DNA of 64,000 bases from Lepidurus packardi. Lineage: Eukaryota; Arthropoda; Branchiopoda; Notostraca; Triopsidae. The position numbers were made by a program, and so were the translations under genes. The notes beneath the pieces are model-generated. The model worked only from the letters and a program-made list of their open reading frames with translations. It searched no databases and had not been told where the DNA came from. This document shows positions 58,558 through 64,000 of the stretch, piece after piece (position 1 is the stretch's first letter; every line of letters begins with the position of its first letter). The DNA lies in NCBI GenBank assembly GCA_023053545.1, contig JAKZAN010000099.1, forward strand, positions 1 to 64,000. Direction: 5' to 3'.

Positions 58558-60914
58558 ATAGTCCCAAGGAAATAGATGTTTCCACACAACTTTTAACTAA
58601 ACTCCTTACCGATACAGCCAGCAAGTATATCCCAAAAATCAATTCAATGAGAAAGAAAAATCCTTGGTGGACAAAAGATCTAAACCTCCTTAGAAAACTA
58701 ACAGCACAACACCTAAAATTGTATAAAAAGTCACCAACCCAAAACAATGAAAGAACTTGGAAAGATGCTAGGAACTTATACACTATGAAATGTCGTCAAA
58801 CTCGAGCGAACTATTGGCAACTAAAAATGAACACTCCTGACTCTAGAATTCTCTGGAAATTAGATCACAAATTTCGATCAAACGCAAACCAAAACTCATT
58901 AGACCAACTACTAGATGATAAAGGAAAATCTTTTAAACAGATTACTGACAAATTAGACTTTCTAACTCAAAAAATGTTAGATCTACCAGCTCCGATCACC
59001 TCAATCCCTCAAATTACTGTACAAAAACAGGTACATAAAATTGACCATCTATACATTACTAGACAAACAAGTTTCGCTCTTCTGGATTACGAACAACTAT
59101 CAGAACTAATTAAAAACCTTCCCCTCTACAAAGCCTCGGGCGAAGACAATATACAACCAATACTCATTAAAAAGACTTGGCTATCCATTGGTTATGCTGT
59201 AACTGCACTATTTAATTCATCCATAAAATTATCTTATTTTCCTAAAGCCTGGAAAGCGACCAAAATTCTCCCAATACCAAAACCAGATAAAAATGACTAT
59301 TCCTCCCACAATAATTTTCGTCCCATCGCCCTACTATCTCATCTTGGCAAAATCCTAGAAAAATGCATAGCCAAAAAAATCACAGACTACCTAGAACAAA
59401 AAAATATCCTATCAGAAAACCAATGGGGATTTAGAAATCAAAGATCTACTGTAAATGCTATGCTAAACTTCTCAGATAATATCCTTCATGGTTTTGATAA
59501 AGGTAAAATTACCACGGCCCTACTACTAGACATTCATCGAGCGTTTAACAATGTCAACCATGCAGTTTTACTTCAAAAGGCAAGAAAGAAAAAGATCCCT
59601 ATCAACCTAATCAACTGGCTTAAGAGCTTCTTAGATAATAGAACAGGATATAGCACATACGGTCCTTACACAAGTCAAAATTTCCATTTAAAACAGGGCG
59701 TTCCTCAAGGCTTGCCCCTCTCCCCTATCCTCTTTCTAATCTACATTGACGATGCATTGAAAATTATCAAAAGTAAAAGATTAACAATTCAGGCTTTTGC
59801 AGACGACTTACTTCTTTTGATCAGTGGCAAATCAGAAAAAGGTAATATTAAAACCCTCGAAAAAGCACTAAAAGACATAGAAAAGTGGAGTGAACATGTA
59901 AAACTTACTGTCTCGAAAACAAAAACTGAACTCATACACTTCTCAAGGAAAAGAACTATACAAAATCTACCACTTAAATGGGGACAAGAAATCATTCCTC
60001 CAAAAGATGAAGTGCGCTACCTTGGAATTATATTCGATTCAAAATTAAATTGGAAAAAACACATCGCCCACCTATCCTCAAAAGGCCACTATATCTTAAC
60101 CAGACTAAAAAAATTAACTAACTTCCTTCCATCTATAAAAACTAATCAATTAAGAACTTTAGTTCTAAGCATCTTTTACTCCAAATTACTTTACGGATTA
60201 CCTGCTTGGAGTAATGTTAAACTATCTTCATTTCCACCCTTAAGAACACTCCACAGAAACGCACTCCTCCTCATCACTGGTGCTCTGAGGACTACCCCAA
60301 CTTCAGCTCTACAGATAGAAACAGGAGTACCCCCATTGGATCTTTTACAATTAGAAAGAATTCTAAGATTTGCCCACAAAACAAACACCGTAACCACTTC
60401 AACTCCCATACATAAACGGTATACCTCATGCTCACTCTTTATCGAAATGACAAAAAAACAAAACCCTCTTCAAAAACACCAACAAGAAGACATTAAAAAA
60501 TCAATTAAACAAATCATTTTACTGAAATGGACAGAAGAGTGGAATACACAAATCTCGCCCCTCCACGATTTAAACATAAATCCTTACTCAAAACCTATTT
60601 GCAAATCTAGTCATGCACACAAAATCATATCTACACTCATCCAATTAAGAACAACACACTTCCCCACAAAATCATATTTATTTCGGATTAAGAAAACCTC
60701 TAACATGATTTGTCCTTGCACTAACTACTTCCGCCAAACATTAACTCATATACTTTTTCATTGCCCACTGTTAAATAAACCTAGAGCCATCTTACTTAGA
60801 ACGCTAAGTAAAACCAAACTACATTTCAAACCCGAACAAATCCTAACTAACCAAAAAATCTCAATCCCAATCACCAATTATATCAATTCCGCAAAAAAAA
60901 TCTTAAAACTTTAA
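58470..60914 (+). CDS. LINE copy 5 ORF2, reverse transcriptase part
   Basis: Protein identical to copies 1 and 4. Motifs A (Asp354), B and C (FADD) and the C-terminal Cys/His motif are present. Confidence 0.89.
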   Translation: MELQTGQLGTNQQHFIRTNRNNKNKLFSLNSPKEIDVSTQLLTKLLTDTASKYIPKINSMRKKNPWWTKDLNLLRKLTAQHLKLYKKSPTQNNERTWKDARNLYTMKCRQTRANYWQLKMNTPDSRILWKLDHKFRSNANQNSLDQLLDDKGKSFKQITDKLDFLTQKMLDLPAPITSIPQITVQKQVHKIDHLYITRQTSFALLDYEQLSELIKNLPLYKASGEDNIQPILIKKTWLSIGYAVTALFNSSIKLSYFPKAWKATKILPIPKPDKNDYSSHNNFRPIALLSHLGKILEKCIAKKITDYLEQKNILSENQWGFRNQRSTVNAMLNFSDNILHGFDKGKITTALLLDIHRAFNNVNHAVLLQKARKKKIPINLINWLKSFLDNRTGYSTYGPYTSQNFHLKQGVPQGLPLSPILFLIYIDDALKIIKSKRLTIQAFADDLLLLISGKSEKGNIKTLEKALKDIEKWSEHVKLTVSKTKTELIHFSRKRTIQNLPLKWGQEIIPPKDEVRYLGIIFDSKLNWKKHIAHLSSKGHYILTRLKKLTNFLPSIKTNQLRTLVLSIFYSKLLYGLPAWSNVKLSSFPPLRTLHRNALLLITGALRTTPTSALQIETGVPPLDLLQLERILRFAHKTNTVTTSTPIHKRYTSCSLFIEMTKKQNPLQKHQQEDIKKSIKQIILLKWTEEWNTQISPLHDLNINPYSKPICKSSHAHKIISTLIQLRTTHFPTKSYLFRIKKTSNMICPCTNYFRQTLTHILFHCPLLNKPRAILLRTLSKTKLHFKPEQILTNQKISIPITNYINSAKKILKL

Positions 60915-61080
60915 AATAATAGTATAACAAATGCATTATTTAAAAGTTCCTTTTAATCAAATGACATTTTTCTAAATATAATATTCCTGGTACGAAAGCC
61001 TATGTAAAACAAACAGAAATAGTCAATAAAGAAGAGGCAACGAGCTATGCTCAAGCCCCTATCAAATTGGAAAAAAAAAA

Positions 61081-64000
61081 AAATTTCAAGGAAATTTCAT
61101 TGAAGTTTCAGGTAAAATTACAAGCATATTTCAACGAAATTTCAATGAAATTTCAGTGTAATTTCAATAAGATTTCGAGGAAATTTCAGGTAAAATTACA
61201 AGCAAATTTCAAAGAAATTTCATTGAAATTTCAGGTAAAATTACAAGCATATTTCAACGAAATTTCAATGAAATTTCAGTGTAATTTCAATAAGATTTCG
61301 AAGAAATTTCAGATAAAATTACAAGCAAATTGCAAGGAAATTTCATTGAAGTTTCAGTGTAATTTCAATAAGATTTCGAAGAAATTTCAGGTAAAATTAC
61401 AAGCAAATTTCAAGGAAATTTCATTAAAATTTGAGGTAAAATTACAAGCATATTTCAACGAAATTTCAATGAAATTTCAGTGTAATTTCAATAAGATTAC
61501 GAGGAAATTTCAGGTAAAATTACAAGCAAATTTCAAGGGAATTTCATTGAAATTTGAGGTAAAATTACAAGCATATTTCAACGAAATTTCAATGAAATTT
61601 CAGTGTAATTTCAATAAGATTTCAAGGAAATTTCAGGTAAAATTACAAGCAAATTTCAAGGAAATTTCATTGAAATTTCAGGTTAAATTACAAGCAAATT
61701 TCAAGGAAATTTCACTGAAATTTAAGGTAAAATTACAAGCATATTTCAACGAAATTTCAATGAAATTTCAGTGTAATTTCAATAAGATTTCGAGGAAATT
61801 TCAGATAAAATTACAAGCAAATTTCAATGAAATTTCATTGAAATTTCAGGTAAAATAACAAGCATATTTCAACGAAATTTCAATGAAATTTCAGTGCAAT
61901 TTCAATAAGATTTCGAGGAAATTTCAGATAAAATTACAAGCAAATTTCAAGGAAATTTCATTGAAATTTGAGGTAAAATTACAAGCATATTTCAACGAAA
62001 TTTCAATGAAATTTCAGTGTAATTTCAATAAGACTTCGACGAAATTTCAGGTCTAATTACAAGCAAATTTCAAGGAAATTTCATTGAAGTTTCTGTGTAA
62101 TTTCAATAAGATTTCGAAGAAATTTCAGGTAAAATTACAAGCAAATTTCAAGGAAATTTCATTGAAGTTTCAGTGTAATTTCAATAAGATTTCGAAGAAA
62201 TTTCAGGTAAAATTACAAGCAAATTTCAAGGAAATTTCATTGAAATTTGAGGTAAAATTACAAGCATATTTCAACGAAATTTCAATGAAATTTCAGTGTA
62301 ATTTCAATAAGATTTCGAGGAAATTTCAGGTAAAATTACAAGCAAATTTCAAGGAAATTTCTTTGAAATTTCAGGTTAAATTACAAGCATATTTCAACGA
62401 AATTTCAATGAAATTTCAGTGTAATTTCAATAAGACTTCGACGAAATTTCAGGTCTAATTACAAGCAAATTTCAAGGAAATTTCATTGAAGTTTCTGTGT
62501 AATTTCAATAAGATTTCGAAGAAATTTCAGGTAAAATTACAAGCAAATTTCAAGGAAATTTCATTGAAATTTCAGGTAAAATTACAAGCATATTTCAACG
62601 AAATTTCAATGAAATTTCAGTGTAATTTCAATAAGATTTCGAGGAAATTTAAGATAAAATTACAAGTAAATTTCAATGAAATTTCATTGAAATTTGAGGT
62701 AAAATTACAAGCATATTTCAACGAAATTTCAATGAAATTTCAGTGTAATTTCAATAAGATTTCGAGGAAATTTAAGATAAAATTACAAGTAAATTTCAAT
62801 GAAATTTCAATAAGATTTCGAGGAAATTTCAGATAAAATTACAAGCAAATTTCAAAGAAATTTCATTGAAATTTCAGGTAAAATTACAAGCATATTTCAA
62901 CGAAGTTTCAATGAAATTTCAGTGTAATTTTAATAAGATTTCGAGGAAATTTAAGATAAAATTACAAGTAAATTTCAATGAAATTTCATTGAAATTTGAG
63001 GTAAAATTACAAGCATATTTCAACGAAATTTCAATGAAATTTCAGTGTAATTTCAATAAGATTTCGAGGAAATTTCAGGTAAAATTACAAGCAAATTTCA
63101 AGGAAATTTCATTGAAATTTCGGGTAAAATTACAAGCATATTTAAACGAAATTTCAATGAAATTTCAGTGTAATTTCAATAAGATTTCGAGGAAATTTCA
63201 GGTAAAATTACAAGCAAATTTCAAGGAAATTTCATTGAAATTTGAGGTAAAATTACAAGCATATTTCAACGAAATTTCAATGAAATTTCAGTGTAATTTC
63301 AATAAGATTTCAAGGAAATTTCAGGTAAAATTACAAGAAAATTTCAAGGAAATGTCATTGAAATTTCAGGTAAAATTACAAGCATATTTCAACGAAATTT
63401 CAATGAAATTTCAGTGTAATTTCAATAAGATTTCGAGGAAATTTCAGGTAAAATTACAAGCAAATTTCAAGGAAATTTCATTGAAGTTTCAGTCTAATTT
63501 CAATAAGATTTCGAGGAAATTTCAGGTAAAATTACAAGCAAATTTCAAGGAAATTTCATTGAAATTTCACGTAAAATTACAAGCATATTTCAACGAAGTT
63601 TCAATGAAATTTCAGTGTAATTTCAATAAGATTTCGAGGAAATTTAAGATAAAATTACAAGTAAATTTCAATGAAATTTCATTGAAATTTGAGGTAAAAT
63701 TACAAGCATATTTCAACGAAATTTCAATGAAATTTCAGTGTAATTTCAATAAGATTTCGAGGAAATTTCAGGTAAAAGTACCAGCAAATTTCAAGGAAAT
63801 TTCTTTGAAATTTCAGGTAAAATTACAAGCATATTTCAACGAAATTTCAATGAAATTTCAGTGTAATTTCAATAAGATTTCGACGAAATTTCAGGTAAAA
63901 TTACAAGCAAATTTCAAGGAAATTTCATTGAAGTTTCTGTTTAATTTCAGTAAGATTTCGAAGAAATTTCAGGTAAAATTACAAGCAAATTTCAAGGAAA
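61081..64000 (+). repeat. satellite block after LINE copy 5 (runs off the right edge)
   Basis: The first 1756 bp match the flank of copy 1 in length and variant order (61081-62836 against 14939-16694), including GTAAAATAACAAG 778 bp after the element. From about 63100 the sequence switches to the series found near the left edge. The markers CAAGGAAATGTCATTG (63345-63360) and AAGTACCAGC (about 63777) match 1352-1367 and about 1784, so 63352-64000 corresponds to 1359-2007. No gene is present. Confidence 0.93.

Larger units (their letters stand above)
56062..61080 (+). mobile_element. non-LTR retrotransposon, copy 5
   Basis: The copy is collinear with copy 1 at offset +46155, with the shortest A run (61071-61083, 13 A). 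The flanking AAATTTCAAGGA is at 56050-56061 and 61081-61092. Coding differences from copy 4 were not seen at protein level, in line with a very recent tandem duplication of copy 4 plus spacer. Confidence 0.93.

Noticed and set aside
9907-61080. Five independent site-specific LINE insertions
   Set aside because: Shared frame breaks and the shared order of rare downstream variants make independent events unlikely for these copies. Specificity of the original event is left open.
1-64000. Telomeric repeats, tRNA or rRNA genes
   Set aside because: No TTAGG/TTAGGG-type arrays, no tRNA-like cloverleaf with A and B boxes and no rRNA-like stretch was seen. The tRNA-related string at 24881-24898 is a primer binding site only.

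Overview
The window is eukaryotic, non-genic, repeat-dominated DNA. It is most likely an arthropod or other invertebrate pericentromeric or centromeric array. That placement is an inference from an AT-rich tandem satellite, an APE-type non-LTR retrotransposon and a Ty3/gypsy-like LTR element; the species cannot be named from the sequence. I see no host gene, tRNA, rRNA or CRISPR array.

The background is one satellite on the + strand: 1-9906, 14939-17208, 22246-23228, 25221-26903, 31943-50441, 55480-56061 and 61081-64000, running off both edges. Its modal monomer is 123 bp, built of 33+45+45 bp sub-blocks. These in turn are built of about eleven copies of an 11-bp motif around the palindrome GAAATTTC. 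Spacing of the ATTTC/ATTAC cores is 11,11,11,11,12,11,11,11,12,11,11 bp. Because 33, 45, 78 and 123 are all multiples of three, one forward frame stays open for up to 1412 codons. I regard those ORFs as by-products. On top of the monomer lie nested higher-order duplications of 324, 369/615, 693, about 970-2270, 4235, 5620 and 7302 bp.

Five nearly identical copies (about 5.03 kb each) of a poly(A)-tailed non-LTR retrotransposon sit in the satellite, all on the + strand and at the same monomer phase: 9907-14938, 17209-22245, 26904-31942, 50442-55479 and 56062-61080. Each has a 5' UTR of 385 bp, ORF1 (zinc ribbon, coiled coil, RRM-like segment, two CCHC knuckles), ORF2 (APE endonuclease, reverse transcriptase, C-terminal Cys/His motif, no visible RNase H), a 3' UTR with AATAAA, and a poly(A) tract. 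The domain set fits the Jockey/I/R1 group. All five share the same three frame changes (two in ORF1, one between endonuclease and reverse transcriptase), and all share the same variant satellite downstream. The simplest reading is one insertion carried along and multiplied by the satellite's own unequal exchange, not five separate insertions.

A 1992-bp LTR retrotransposon lies on the - strand at 23229-25220. It has identical 320-bp LTRs, a 4-bp target duplication (CAAT), a primer binding site, a polypurine tract, the start of gag and the C-terminal tail of pol; nearly all of gag-pol is deleted. It is a young, non-autonomous insertion, and a closely matching empty site is present near 26640.
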